The translations under genes and the position numbers were made by a program. 59,660 nucleotides of DNA from Clostridiales bacterium (GTDB lineage: Bacteria > Bacillota > Clostridia > Christensenellales > CAG-138). The notes below the pieces were generated by a model, which saw nothing but the letters and a program-made list of their open reading frames with translations, searched no databases and was not told the origin of the DNA. Of the stretch, positions 6,669 through 16,269 are shown in pieces (position 1 is the first letter of the stretch; each line of letters starts with the position of its first letter). The stretch lies in NCBI GenBank assembly GCA_024691085.1, contig JAILNX010000037.1:1-59660 (forward strand), given 5' to 3'.

Positions 6669-8078
6669 TCAGTCGATTATGAACCAGACGTAGACCTCCG
6701 GCACCCCGTCCGCGTTCCTGCCGAGCGGATGACCGTAGATGCCAGTGTGGACGCTTCCGAGCGCGAGCGAGCCGGCGTTGGGATAGTGGTGGTGATAGAT
6801 GAGTATCACGCTGTTTCCGTTACCTATATCGAGCACGACGACCATCGAGTCGCCGTCTTCGATCACCTCGGTGACCGTACCGCTCAGCTTATACCCTTGT
6901 TTCGAGGCAACGCGCAGCGCGTCGTAGCTCATTGCCCACGAGCCTTCCACGTACGATCTCCATTCGGGAGCGCGCTGGACGTGCAAAACGCGTTCGGCGA
7001 CCTCGCCCGTCGGGGAATAGCAGGTAATATGCAGCTCGTAGTCGCCCGCGCGCAGCATCTTTACAACGAATGAGAACGTGCCGTCTTCCGCGACGGTCGG
7101 CTCGGTGAGCTCCGCCATATCGGAAGCACAGGATACTGTGACCTTCGATCCCGCGGGCACGTGTCCCCTCACCTCGAGAGGATCGTCCGCGTCGTTTTTG
7201 ACGCGCGTGGTGAACGTGTCGTCGCCGTATTCCCACGGGAACTCAAGGAGCCCCGCGACGGGGACCTCCACCGAAACGGTGAAGCTTCGCCTTACGATCC
7301 GGTATCCGGGATGCCTTGCCTCAATATTGACGATATGCGAACCCGCCTCGGAGAACGAGAGCGTATAGGAGAAAGTGCCGTCACTGCCTACCGTTACGGT
7401 GACTCCCTGGACGGTTATCTCGGCGTCGACGGGATCGACAGAGCCTGATATCACGGCGGTGCCGTCCGCTGAAACGATGGGATCGTCGTTATCGAAAGCG
7501 ACGTTCAATTCGGGCACGCTGAGCTTTATCGGAGTAAAGCCCTCTACCCTCGACTCGGAGCCGTCCTCGTTGACAGTAAAGATGATGGGAACGACCTCGC
7601 AGGTATCGCTCTCGATCGGCTCGAACGGAATGAGGCCGCGGTCGGGCACGCTGAATTTGACGAGGCCTGACCTGGGGACCTCGACCTCGTTCCTCGTTCC
7701 GTCGGTGGTCTGGAAGATCACTTTGGTACCCGCCTTCGCGTAGACCGTTACGAGGTATCTGCCGGGATTTTCGGGATCGGGCACTATCTCGGGAGCCTTG
7801 ACCTCACCCGATGGGTCATCGGGGCCGTTCGGCGCGCACGAGATCTCGGGGATCCTTATGATCCCTTTGGAGTTCAGTATTATGACAGCAACGCACGAAA
7901 TGACGATCAGCGCGACGATAAGACCGGTGATCAGGATCCCGACGTTCGCTCCGCGGCGCTCACGCACGCGGTGGACGCGCTCCTCCTTCTCATCCTCTTC
8001 CCTGTCGACTATGCCTCCGCATTCGGGACAGAAATCCTCGTTGTCTGGGACTTCCGCTCCGCAGTATTTACATTTCAC
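6669..8078 (-). CDS. Zinc-ribbon membrane protein with extracytoplasmic Ig-like repeats
   Basis: 469 residues. Residues 1-25 form a zinc ribbon of the CxxC-CxxC type (CKYCGAEVP, FCPECGG), followed by a charged linker and a transmembrane helix at about 47-70. The outside part has at least three beta-rich repeats: an opening SCAPNGPDDPSGEVKAPEIV region, and two bacterial Ig-like units each with D-G-T-F-S-Y/F followed by an aromatic/hydrophobic strand (about residues 190-275 and 285-370). The C-terminal 95 residues (WRSYVEGSWAMSYDALRVAS) form another domain. It starts at GTG with GGAGG 8 bases upstream. It sits between gpmI and the secG promoter. Function is unknown; the layout suggests a cell-surface adhesion or sensing protein. 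Confidence 0.75.
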   Translation of the reverse strand: MKCKYCGAEVPDNEDFCPECGGIVDREEDEKEERVHRVRERRGANVGILITGLIVALIVISCVAVIILNSKGIIRIPEISCAPNGPDDPSGEVKAPEIVPDPENPGRYLVTVYAKAGTKVIFQTTDGTRNEVEVPRSGLVKFSVPDRGLIPFEPIESDTCEVVPIIFTVNEDGSESRVEGFTPIKLSVPELNVAFDNDDPIVSADGTAVISGSVDPVDAEITVQGVTVTVGSDGTFSYTLSFSEAGSHIVNIEARHPGYRIVRRSFTVSVEVPVAGLLEFPWEYGDDTFTTRVKNDADDPLEVRGHVPAGSKVTVSCASDMAELTEPTVAEDGTFSFVVKMLRAGDYELHITCYSPTGEVAERVLHVQRAPEWRSYVEGSWAMSYDALRVASKQGYKLSGTVTEVIEDGDSMVVVLDIGNGNSVILIYHHHYPNAGSLALGSVHTGIYGHPLGRNADGVPEVYVWFIID

Positions 8079-8098
8079 CTTTTAGCCTCCTAAATGGC

Positions 8099-9637
8099 TC
8101 AGCGTTCGATAAGGCTGTCGAGCGTCATCTCGGCGGGCTTTTCGAGCCCCATCATCTCGAGCAGCGTCGGAGCGACGTTGCCGAGACGTCCGCCTTCCTT
8201 AAGCGTGACCCTGTCCGCGTCGTCCGCGACATAGATGAGGGGCACGGGGTTGGTGGTGTGCGCCGTCATGGGCTTGCCGTTCTCGACCATGGTCTCGCAG
8301 TTGCCGTGGTCGGCGGTGACGATGCACGAGCCGCCCTCCTTCACGATCTCGGATACGAGCCTGCCGACGCATTCGTCGACGGCATGTACCGCGGCGATGA
8401 CGGAATCGCGCACTGCCGTGTGCCCGACCATATCGGGATTCGCGAAGTTCATAACCAGAAGATCGTACTCATGCGCCCTCACCTTTTCGATCGCGATGTC
8501 GGTAAGGTCGTACGCGCGCATGGCGGGAGCGAGATCGTAGGTCTCGACCTTCGGGGAGTCGAGTATGATATGATCCTCTCCCTCGGAGACCTCGTCGGTG
8601 CCGCCGTTGAAGAAGAACGTGACGTGACGCTTCTTCTCGCTCTCGGCAAGCCTTAACTGGTTAAGTCCGTGCTTAGAAACGTACTGCCCGAGAAGATTAT
8701 CGTACTTGAGGGGGCGGAACGCGATATCGGCCCTGCCGTCGAAGTCGTCGCGGTAGAGCGTCATGCAGACGTAATAAACGGGAATGAACCCGCGCTTCCT
8801 CTCGAAGAAGCTGTAATCCTCGAAGATGAACGCCTCCGTCATCTCGGTGGGGCGGTCGGTGCGGAAGTTGAAGAATATCACGCTGTCGTTGGGCTCGACC
8901 GTTGCGACGGGCTTGCCGTTCCTCGTTATGACTGCGGGCACGACGAACTCGTCGGTCTTGCCGTTTTCATACGAATGCTCCATGGCGGTCACGGGGTCGC
9001 GTTCATATACGCCCTCGCCGTTCACGATCGCGTCGAAGCCGAGCTTTACGCGCTCGTAGCGCTTGTCGCGGTCCATGCCCCAGAACCTGCCCTGCACGGT
9101 CGCGATCTCGCCGACGCCTATCTCCTCCGCCTTCGCCTTGACCTCTTTAATATAGTCAAGACCGCTCGTGGGAGGCGTGTCGCGCCCGTCCATGAAGCAG
9201 TGGATATAGACCTTTTTAAGCCCCTCCCTCTTCGCGAGCTCTAAAAGCGCGTAGAGGTGGTTGAGGCGGGAATGGATGCCGCCGTCGGAGCAGAGGCCGA
9301 GAAGATGCAGGGACGAATCATGCTCCCTGCAGTTTTCGATTGCCTTTACAAACGCGGGATTGGTGAAGAAATCGCCGTCCTTTATGGACTTATCGATCCT
9401 GGGATAGTCCTGGAACACGATGCGTCCCGCGCCGAGGTTCATGTGTCCGACCTCGGAATTGCCCATCTGGCCATCGGGCAGACCGACGTCGAGACCCGAC
9501 GCGCCGATAAGCGTGTGCGGATATTTTTCCCAGAGGGCACGTATGTTTTTGACGCCGTCTATCAGAACGGCGTTGTCGGTCGGATCCTCGCGGTATCCAA
9601 AACCGTCAAGTATTATAAGTGCGGTAAGTTTTTTCAT
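8099..9637 (-). CDS. gpmI: 2,3-bisphosphoglycerate-independent phosphoglycerate mutase
   Basis: 512 residues, typical for the Mn-dependent alkaline-phosphatase-fold enzyme that interconverts 3- and 2-phosphoglycerate in glycolysis. Visible motifs are the metal-binding LDGFGY (Asp11), the catalytic serine in GNSEVGHMN (Ser61), GRDTPPTS, a basic phosphate-binding segment around QGRFWGMDRDKR, and the late metal site VTADHGNCE plus AHTTNPVP. The gene follows the pgk-tpi fusion by 47 bases, separated by a strong hairpin, so it probably shares its transcript. Confidence 0.97.
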   Translation of the reverse strand: MKKLTALIILDGFGYREDPTDNAVLIDGVKNIRALWEKYPHTLIGASGLDVGLPDGQMGNSEVGHMNLGAGRIVFQDYPRIDKSIKDGDFFTNPAFVKAIENCREHDSSLHLLGLCSDGGIHSRLNHLYALLELAKREGLKKVYIHCFMDGRDTPPTSGLDYIKEVKAKAEEIGVGEIATVQGRFWGMDRDKRYERVKLGFDAIVNGEGVYERDPVTAMEHSYENGKTDEFVVPAVITRNGKPVATVEPNDSVIFFNFRTDRPTEMTEAFIFEDYSFFERKRGFIPVYYVCMTLYRDDFDGRADIAFRPLKYDNLLGQYVSKHGLNQLRLAESEKKRHVTFFFNGGTDEVSEGEDHIILDSPKVETYDLAPAMRAYDLTDIAIEKVRAHEYDLLVMNFANPDMVGHTAVRDSVIAAVHAVDECVGRLVSEIVKEGGSCIVTADHGNCETMVENGKPMTAHTTNPVPLIYVADDADRVTLKEGGRLGNVAPTLLEMMGLEKPAEMTLDSLIER

Positions 9638-9648
9638 AGATCATCTGT

Positions 9649-9672
9649 CGGGCGGGCTTTTGTGCCCGCCCG
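9649..9672. repeat. GC-rich intercistronic hairpin between pgk-tpi and gpmI
   Basis: CGGGCGGGC (9649-9657) and GCCCGCCCG (9664-9672) make a perfect 9-bp stem with a 6-base loop. There is no U tract in the direction of transcription, so it more likely protects or processes mRNA than terminates it. Confidence 0.6.
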
Positions 9673-9684
9673 CGTAAAACATTG

Positions 9685-11619
9685 TCAGTCAAGAACGACG
9701 TGCGAGAAATCAACGGGCTTTAAGCTCGCGCCGCCGATGAGACCGCCGTCGATGTTGGGCATGGACTTTAAGCCGTGCGCGTTCTTCGCGTTCATGGAGC
9801 CGCCGTAGAGGATGCGGACGCCGTTCGCCGCCTCCTCGCCGTAGAGCTCGCCGAACACCTTGCGGACTGCGGCGATGGTGCGGTCTGCTTCCTCGTCGGA
9901 AGCGGTCTTGCCCGTGCCGATAGCCCAGATGGGCTCATAGGCGATAACGACCTTAGCCGCGTCGGCGCGGTCGATGCCCTCGAATGCGCCCCTGACCTGG
10001 GTGGCGAGGAACTCGTCGGTAATACCGGCCTCGCGCTGCTCGAGCGTTTCGCCCACGCAGACGATCGGGGTGATTTCATTGGCAAGAGCAGCCTTGATGC
10101 GGGCGTTGACGGTCGCGTCGGTCTCGCCGAAGTACTGTCTGCGCTCGGAATGGCCGATGATGGCGTACTCGACACCGAGAGCCTTGAGCATATTCGCCGC
10201 GATCTCGCCGGTGAAGGCGCCCTTTTCCGCCCAGTGGATGTTCTGCGCGCCGAGCCTTACGTTGGTGCCCTTGATGATGTGAGCGACGAAGGGGATGTCG
10301 ATATACGGCGGGCAGACTACGACTTCGGCTTCCGCGTCCTTTACGAGGGGAACGAGCTCGGTGACGAGCTTTTCGGCCTCGCAGGGAGTCATGTTCATCT
10401 TCCAGTTGCCGGCGATGAACTTGCGGCGGGAGGTCTTATCGAGAAGCGCCGCCACGCCGGGCAGAGTCTTGCCCTCGAGGAACTCTAAGGACGCGCCGCC
10501 GCCGGTGGAGATGTGGGTGATCTTATCGCCGAGACCGAACCTGTTGACCGCGGAAGCGGAGTCGCCGCCGCCGATGATGGTCGTGCCGGCGCACTCGGTG
10601 CAGGCGATGGCGACGGCCTTGGTGCCGTTCGCGAAAGCGTCCATCTCGAACACGCCCATCGGGCCGTTCCAGACGACGGTCTTGGCTTCCCTGATGATGT
10701 CGCCGTAGAGCTTCGCGGTGGCTTCGCCGATGTCGAGGCCCTGGTAGCCGTCGGGCATCTTGTCATAGGGGACGGTCATGCGCTCGGCGTCCTCGGAGAA
10801 CTCCTTCGCGACGACGCAGTCGATGGGCAGGCACATCCTTACGCCCTTCGCCTTGGCTTCGTCCATAAGGGACTTCGCGAGCTCGATCGAGTTTTCGTCA
10901 AGGAGCGAATCGCCGATATTGAGGCCCATCGCCTTGAAGAAGGTATAGCTCATCGCGCCGCCGATAATGAGGGTGTCGCACTTTAAGAGGAGATTTCTGA
11001 TAACGCCGATCTTGTCAGCGACCTTCTTGCCGCCGAGGATGGCGACGAAGGGACGGTCGGGATTCTCGAGCGCCTTTCCCATAACGCCGAGCTCCTTCTC
11101 GATGAGGAAGCCGCAGGCGGCGGGCAGATAATGAGCCACGCCCTCGGTGGAGGCGTGCGCGCGGTGGACGGTGCCGAAGGCGTCTGAGACGTAAATGTCG
11201 GCATAGGAGGCAAGCTTCTTCGCGAATTCGGGATCGTTCTTCTCCTCCTCGGCATGATAGCGGAGGTTCTCGAGAAGCACTATCTCGCCGTCGTTCATGG
11301 CTGCGACCTTGTTGGCGGCGTCCTCGCCGATTATGTCGTTAGCGAAAACGACCTTAACGTCGGGCAGGAGCTCCTGAAGCCTCTTCGCGACGGGTTTTAA
11401 GCTCATCTCGGGAACGAATTTTCCCTTGGGGCGCCCCAGATGCGAGCAGAGGATGACCTTTGCGCCATGAGAAACGAGATACTTTATCGTGGGAAGAGCG
11501 CCTAAAATGCGGCTCTCGTCCGTGATCTCGCAGCCGGCGTTGAGGGGAACGTTGAAGTCGACGCGCACGAGAACGCGCTTAGACGTAACGTTCAGATCCT
11601 TGACTGTCATTTTGTTCAT
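9685..11619 (-). CDS. pgk-tpiA: Fused phosphoglycerate kinase-triosephosphate isomerase
   Basis: One 644-residue frame encodes two glycolytic enzymes. Residues 1-395 are phosphoglycerate kinase: [36 protein letters not shown] and the nucleotide-binding [10 protein letters not shown]. Residues 398-644 are triosephosphate isomerase: GNWKMN (Lys407), [13 protein letters not shown] (His490), [12 protein letters not shown] (Glu562) and DGGLIGGAS. The joint is only a few residues ([10 protein letters not shown]), with no stop or frameshift. Start 11619 (MNKMTVKD) has GGAGGT 7 bases upstream. A bifunctional PGK/TIM is established in Thermotoga maritima; here the fusion is directly in frame. Both active sites look intact, so both activities are expected. 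No gap or enolase gene is adjacent. Confidence 0.95.
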   Translation of the reverse strand: MNKMTVKDLNVTSKRVLVRVDFNVPLNAGCEITDESRILGALPTIKYLVSHGAKVILCSHLGRPKGKFVPEMSLKPVAKRLQELLPDVKVVFANDIIGEDAANKVAAMNDGEIVLLENLRYHAEEEKNDPEFAKKLASYADIYVSDAFGTVHRAHASTEGVAHYLPAACGFLIEKELGVMGKALENPDRPFVAILGGKKVADKIGVIRNLLLKCDTLIIGGAMSYTFFKAMGLNIGDSLLDENSIELAKSLMDEAKAKGVRMCLPIDCVVAKEFSEDAERMTVPYDKMPDGYQGLDIGEATAKLYGDIIREAKTVVWNGPMGVFEMDAFANGTKAVAIACTECAGTTIIGGGDSASAVNRFGLGDKITHISTGGGASLEFLEGKTLPGVAALLDKTSRRKFIAGNWKMNMTPCEAEKLVTELVPLVKDAEAEVVVCPPYIDIPFVAHIIKGTNVRLGAQNIHWAEKGAFTGEIAANMLKALGVEYAIIGHSERRQYFGETDATVNARIKAALANEITPIVCVGETLEQREAGITDEFLATQVRGAFEGIDRADAAKVVIAYEPIWAIGTGKTASDEEADRTIAAVRKVFGELYGEEAANGVRILYGGSMNAKNAHGLKSMPNIDGGLIGGASLKPVDFSHVVLD

Positions 11620-11673
11620 AAATAATACCTCCGTGAGAGTTTGTTTTTTTATAATCAAGCGAATCCTCGCCTT

Positions 11674-12930
11674 TTATAAGTCCGTCCTTAAAATATCGCC
11701 GGGCGAGAGCTTTTCCTCGCAGTCGATGAAGAGCCTTTCCTTGGGATGCGGAGCCGAATCGCGCTCCTCCCCCGCCTCGGTGAGTATCCGTCTTACGGTA
11801 AACCCGCGCGCAACGTCGTTCGGCGCGAGAATGTTCAGCGTATCGCCCGCCTTAAAGCTGTTCCGCTGCTCTATATGGGCGAGTTTTTTTTCCTCGTCAT
11901 AGTCAAGCACGACCGCGGCGATCCTCGCCTCCTGCGTGTAGCCGCCGGTCTTATACTCCATGAGCTCCTCCGGATTTTCGCCGTAGAGGATATTGAGGCT
12001 CCTGTCCTTTCCGTAGGTGCCCCCGCGGCATTTTTCGCTCTCGCGGAAGGCAAATCCCGTGGTGTACGGGCGGTGCGAAAGTCGCATGAGCTCACGCATG
12101 ACGGTCTCGATCGGCGCTCCGTCAAGCGCCATGCGGTAGGCGTTCGTAGCCGTCGCGACGTAGAGGATCGATTTCATCCTTCCCTCGATCTTTATGCAGG
12201 ATATGCCCGCTTCCTCTATCTCTTTAAGATACGGCGCGAGACACATATCGCGGGAGTTCAGTATGAAGCTGCCTCGTTCGTCCTGCTCGACCGGGAAATA
12301 CTCGCCGTTTTTGCCCTTTTCCCTGATCTCGTAGCTCCAGCGGCAGGGCTGCACGCATTCGCCCCTGTTCGAGTCGCGTCCGTCCAGATAGTTCGAAAGC
12401 AAGCAGCGGCCGGAATAGCTTACGCACATAGCTCCGTGAACGAACATTTCAAGCTCGAGCGCGTCGGGTATCCTCGACCGGAGCGTCCTTATCTCGTTAA
12501 GGGTGAGCTCCCTCGCGAGCACGATGCGGGAAACGCCCTGCTCGAACCAGAAGCGCGCCGCCTCGGAGTTCAGCGTATTCGCCTGCGTCGAAAGGTGGAG
12601 CGGCATATCGGGCGCGATCCTCTTCGAAAGGCTGATGACCGCGGGATCGTTCACGATCAAAGCGTCCGCGCCGGAGTCCTTTAAGAACGAAAGCGTATCC
12701 TTGAGCTCGTCAAGCTCAGAATCCCTTATGAACGAGTTTACCGTGACGTAGACCTTAACGTTCCTGTCATGGGCGAAGGAGATTATCCCGGGCAGAGTAT
12801 CGAACGAGAAATTGTCCGCAAGGTTACGGAGCGAGAACGCGGGGAGACCCATATAGACGGCGTCGGCTCCGAACCTTACCGCGGTATAGAATCTTTCCGG
12901 ATTTCCGGCAGGCGCAAGCAGTTCCATCAT
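11674..12930 (-). CDS. U32 family peptidase-like protein (TrhP-type tRNA hydroxylation factor)
   Basis: About 418 residues. The TIM-barrel-like start MELLAPAGNPERFYTAVRFGADAVY, HLSTQANTLN and the cysteine cluster (MCVSYSGRCLLSN, then GECVQPCRW, later ISCIKIEGR) are the U32 signature. Members YegQ/TrhP of this family are known to make 5-hydroxyuridine at tRNA position 34 together with prephenate-derived chemistry; others are annotated as collagenase-like peptidases. Which applies here cannot be told, but the single-domain form with four conserved cysteines fits TrhP. Starts at 12930 or 12927 are equally possible. It begins just 2 bases after the mltG stop. Confidence 0.85.
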   Translation of the reverse strand: MMELLAPAGNPERFYTAVRFGADAVYMGLPAFSLRNLADNFSFDTLPGIISFAHDRNVKVYVTVNSFIRDSELDELKDTLSFLKDSGADALIVNDPAVISLSKRIAPDMPLHLSTQANTLNSEAARFWFEQGVSRIVLARELTLNEIRTLRSRIPDALELEMFVHGAMCVSYSGRCLLSNYLDGRDSNRGECVQPCRWSYEIREKGKNGEYFPVEQDERGSFILNSRDMCLAPYLKEIEEAGISCIKIEGRMKSILYVATATNAYRMALDGAPIETVMRELMRLSHRPYTTGFAFRESEKCRGGTYGKDRSLNILYGENPEELMEYKTGGYTQEARIAAVVLDYDEEKKLAHIEQRNSFKAGDTLNILAPNDVARGFTVRRILTEAGEERDSAPHPKERLFIDCEEKLSPGDILRTDL

Positions 12931-12932
12931 AG

Positions 12933-14234
12933 TTACGACCAATAGGGCTTGTATCTCGCTACGTTCTCCTCGTGCTCCTCGAGCGTCTTGGCGAACACGA
13001 GCGCGCCCGTTGTGGAATCCATAAGGCAGAAGTAGAGATAGCCTTCATCCATATACTGTTCGAAGGGGTACAGCACCGCCTCTATCGCGGCGCGGCCGGG
13101 GTTCGAGATCGGCCCGGCGGGAAGCCCGTACACGCGGTAGGTGTTGTAGGGAGAATCCGTCGAAAGCTCCTCCTGCGTGAACTCGAGCTTGCCGGATTTA
13201 AGCACGTAATCGAGCGTCGCGTCGGAGTTGAGCATCATATTCCGCTGAAGCCTGCCGTGGAATACCGCGGAGACCTTGGTGAAGTCGAAGGTCTTGGCCT
13301 CCTTTTCGATAATGGACGCAAGCACGACGACGTCGTCGAGGGAAAGGTTCAGCTCCTCCGCCCTCTCGACGTATCTTCTCTCATAGACCTCGTTGAAGCG
13401 GTCGAGCATCTTGGTGATGATCTCTTCCTCCGTCGCGTCGGCGTAGACCTCATATGTGTCGGGGAAAAGGTAGCCCTCGAGCATATAGAGCCTGCCCGGT
13501 CTGCCCTTGTCCACGATGTCCTTTATGAACCAGTACTTGCCCGCAAAGGCCTCGCCAGTCCTCGCAAGCTCGAGGAAGCGCTCGGGGCTCCTTAAGATGT
13601 CGAGGTCGACGAGCTTCGAGGCGATCGCCTCGACCGTCATGCCCTCGCTTACCGTGAACTTCGCCGTTCTCCTGGGCGGATTGCCGGTGCAGATGATGTC
13701 GACGATGCGGCTTATGCTCATGTTGCGGGAGAGTATGTACGTGCCGGCCTTAAGGCTCGAGGACTTGCCCTTGAAGTCGACGTAGACCTTGAATATCGCC
13801 TTGTTCTGTATGAGGCCCTTCTCGCCCTCGCCGCCTGCCTCGTAGAGTATCTTGGCGATGGCGGACGCGCCGGAGCCCTTCGGGATCTCGACGACTATCG
13901 GCGTCGCGTCGTTCGCGTCAACGGGCTTTACGTACTTCTTGACGGCGAATCCGACCGCGAACCTCAGTGCGAAATAGACGATAACGATGGAAAGAATCGC
14001 GGCAATGAAGGGGCTGACCTTGCGCCAGATCGCCCTTACGACGTAGAAGGTGTGCCTCGATTTCTTTTTCCTGCCCTTCTTGTCCCTGCTCTCGTCGCCG
14101 ATCACGATGTCCTTCCGCTTCTTCGAGAAGGGATCGACCTCGGGCGGCTTCTGGACGGTCTCAAACCGGGCGGTATGCACCATTGCCGCCGGGAAAGTCA
14201 TTGTTTTTTTGGGATCCTTGTTCTGGTTTTCCAT
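12933..14234 (-). CDS. mltG: Endolytic murein transglycosylase MltG
   Basis: 433 residues. A basic cytoplasmic N-terminus of about 70 residues is followed by one transmembrane helix (about 75-95). Outside are a LysM-like domain (EIPKGSGASAIAKILYEAG) and the YceG catalytic fold with the conserved glutamate in ASIIEKEAK and the pattern ATLDYVL...DSPYNTYRVYGLPAGPI. The enzyme cleaves nascent glycan strands and sets their length near the peptidoglycan synthases. Its extended charged cytoplasmic tail is longer than in E. coli. It lies between the YlbF gene and the U32 gene, an arrangement seen in many Clostridia. Confidence 0.93.
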   Translation of the reverse strand: MENQNKDPKKTMTFPAAMVHTARFETVQKPPEVDPFSKKRKDIVIGDESRDKKGRKKKSRHTFYVVRAIWRKVSPFIAAILSIVIVYFALRFAVGFAVKKYVKPVDANDATPIVVEIPKGSGASAIAKILYEAGGEGEKGLIQNKAIFKVYVDFKGKSSSLKAGTYILSRNMSISRIVDIICTGNPPRRTAKFTVSEGMTVEAIASKLVDLDILRSPERFLELARTGEAFAGKYWFIKDIVDKGRPGRLYMLEGYLFPDTYEVYADATEEEIITKMLDRFNEVYERRYVERAEELNLSLDDVVVLASIIEKEAKTFDFTKVSAVFHGRLQRNMMLNSDATLDYVLKSGKLEFTQEELSTDSPYNTYRVYGLPAGPISNPGRAAIEAVLYPFEQYMDEGYLYFCLMDSTTGALVFAKTLEEHEENVARYKPYWS

Positions 14235-14248
14235 TAGCCGGACCTCTC

Positions 14249-14590
14249 TTAATTATCAAGCATGCTTATGTCGAGCTCCGCGGCGTCTGCGAGTATCCTG
14301 TAGATATCGCCGAGCATGCGGCTGAGCCGGAACTCGGCCATCAGGTATTCCGACGCCTCGGCGTTCATCTGCAGGAGCGCCGTCAGCCTCCTCAGCTTCT
14401 CCATGCTCTCGGCGTCCTCTTCGCCCGAGACCATCGCCGCCTGGCATTTGAGCTCCAGACGCTTATACTCCTTCAGAAGCCCGAGCGTATTGGGATCCTG
14501 CGAGACGGCTTCCTTCCGGGAAACGTAGTTTTTGTATTCCTCGCTTGCGCGGATATCCGCCGCAAGTGAATGCGCTTTATCGTAATTCAT
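14249..14590 (-). CDS. YlbF/YmcA family protein
   Basis: 113 residues, all helical, with the family pattern ADIRASEEYKNYVSRKEAVSQDP at the start, then LLKEYKRLELKCQ and a C-terminal helix MAEFRLSRMLGDIYRIL. In Bacillus YlbF and YmcA form a complex with YaaT that influences RNase Y processing, competence and sporulation. The gene starts immediately after the RNase J stop and precedes mltG, which matches an RNA-turnover context. Exact role here is inferred. Confidence 0.82.
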   Translation of the reverse strand: MNYDKAHSLAADIRASEEYKNYVSRKEAVSQDPNTLGLLKEYKRLELKCQAAMVSGEEDAESMEKLRRLTALLQMNAEASEYLMAEFRLSRMLGDIYRILADAAELDISMLDN

Positions 14591-14593
14591 TCG

Positions 14594-16264
14594 TCAATCG
14601 ACCTCTAAAAACACGTGGTGTATGAGCGGAGTCCTCTTCGTCTTTGCGTAAAGACAGCTCTTTACGGCGGACTTGATGAGGTTCTTCACGTTCCCCCATT
14701 CGGACTTGTCACAGGAGGAGAACATCATGGCGTGCTCCTTCGCGACCGCCTTGACCTCGTTCAGAAGTTCCTCGGAATCCTTCGCGAACACGAAGCCCTT
14801 CGAGATCATCTCGGGCTCTGCCGCGAGCTCGCCTGTCGAACGCTTTATCGCGATGACCATGACGAACATGCCGTCGTGCGAGAGGAGCCTGCGCTCCTTT
14901 AGCACCGCGTTGCCGACGTCGCCCACGCCCGCGCCGTCCACGAGGACGTTGCCCGACTGGACGGAGCCCGCGATCTTGCCGCTCCTTGCGGAGAGCTCGA
15001 GCACGCTGCCCGTTTCCATTACGAAGATATTGGAGCGGCTGATGCCGAGGGACTCGGCTAGAAGCGCGTGATGGTAAAGGTGCCTTGCCTCGCCGTGAAC
15101 GGGGATCATGAACTTCGGCTTTATAAGGCGCATCATGAGTTTGAGCTCCTCGCGCCTCGCGTGGCCGGAGACGTGCACGTCGGCGAACCTGTCGTAGACG
15201 ACGTTAGCGCCCCTCTGGAAGAGCTGGTTTATGACCTTGCCTACCGCCTTTTCGTTGCCGGGTATCGCGGAAGCGGATATAACCACGGTGTCGCCGTGAC
15301 CGATATTCAGCTTATGATTGGCGTTCGCCATGCGGAACAGCCCGCTCATCGACTCGCCCTGGGAGCCGGTCGTGAAAACGCAGACCTCGTTGTCGGAATA
15401 CTTCTTGAGTTTCTCGATGCCGACTATGCTCTCCTTCGGTATGCTGAGATACCCGAGCTCAGAGGCGATATCGGCGATCATCTCCATGGAGCGTCCCTGG
15501 AAGCAGATCACCCTGCCGTGCTCTATCGCGACGTCGGCGATCTGCTGTATGCGGTAGACGTTCGATGCGAAGCTCGCGACGATAATGCGCCCCTCGGCGG
15601 CGTCGAATACCTTTTCGAATGTCGCGCCGAGCTCCATTTCGGACGGCGTTGAGCCGAAAAACTCCGCGTTCGTCGAATCCATCATCAGCGCAAGAACGCC
15701 CTTGGTGCCGTAGTACGCGAAGCGCGCGATGTCGATCGGCTCGTTGTCGATCGGAGTGTAGTCGACCTTGAAGTCGCCGGTGTGGATGACTACGCCGACG
15801 GGAGTCGTGACGGCGACCGCGAGCGCTCCCGCGATCGAGTGCGAGACCTTGATGAACTCGACCTTGAAGCAGCCGAGCTCGATCACGTCGCCCGCGACGA
15901 CGGTCCTCAGATCCGCGCTCTTTATCTTATGTTCGTCGAGCTTGTGCTTTATGAGCGCAAGCGTGAACTTCGAGCCGTAGACCGGCGCTGAGAACTTCTG
16001 CATGGCATAGGGCACCGCGCCGATATGATCCTCGTGTCCGTGGGTTATCACGAAGCCGCGGATGCGGTCGAAGTTTTCCTCGAGATACGTCATGTCGGGG
16101 ATAACGAGGTCTACGCCCAGCATATCCTCGTCGGGGAAGGAAAGTCCGCAGTCGATAACGATGATATCGTTCTCGTACTCCATGACGGTCATGTTTTTGC
16201 CTATCTCGCCGAGACCTCCCAGCGGGATTATTTTAAGCTTTGATTTTTTCTTTGTTTTAGCCAA
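14594..16264 (-). CDS. rnj: Ribonuclease J
   Basis: 556 residues, the usual length. Metallo-beta-lactamase motif HGHEDHIGAV at residues 75-84 binds two zinc ions; HTGDFKVD and the C-terminal MIPVHGEARH of the beta-CASP region complete the catalytic site. The enzyme is a 5'-3' exonuclease and endonuclease central to mRNA decay and rRNA maturation in Firmicutes. A C-terminal domain of about 100 residues follows. Only one paralog is present in this window. Coding order rnj, ylbF-like, mltG, U32 is tight, with gaps of 3-15 bases, so one operon is likely. Confidence 0.95.
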   Translation of the reverse strand: MAKTKKKSKLKIIPLGGLGEIGKNMTVMEYENDIIVIDCGLSFPDEDMLGVDLVIPDMTYLEENFDRIRGFVITHGHEDHIGAVPYAMQKFSAPVYGSKFTLALIKHKLDEHKIKSADLRTVVAGDVIELGCFKVEFIKVSHSIAGALAVAVTTPVGVVIHTGDFKVDYTPIDNEPIDIARFAYYGTKGVLALMMDSTNAEFFGSTPSEMELGATFEKVFDAAEGRIIVASFASNVYRIQQIADVAIEHGRVICFQGRSMEMIADIASELGYLSIPKESIVGIEKLKKYSDNEVCVFTTGSQGESMSGLFRMANANHKLNIGHGDTVVISASAIPGNEKAVGKVINQLFQRGANVVYDRFADVHVSGHARREELKLMMRLIKPKFMIPVHGEARHLYHHALLAESLGISRSNIFVMETGSVLELSARSGKIAGSVQSGNVLVDGAGVGDVGNAVLKERRLLSHDGMFVMVIAIKRSTGELAAEPEMISKGFVFAKDSEELLNEVKAVAKEHAMMFSSCDKSEWGNVKNLIKSAVKSCLYAKTKRTPLIHHVFLEVD

Positions 16265-16269
16265 ACTGT

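Noticed and set aside
8669-9244. Long open frames antisense to gpmI, pgk-tpi, the U32 gene, ABC-F and the FAD oxidoreductase
   Set aside because: GC-rich codon use on the true strand leaves the opposite frames open. They lack ribosome sites and known motifs.
10426-10440. Possible frameshift or stop between pgk and tpi
   Set aside because: The reading frame continues through [10 protein letters not shown] without interruption, so programmed frameshifting, as in Thermotoga, is not needed here.
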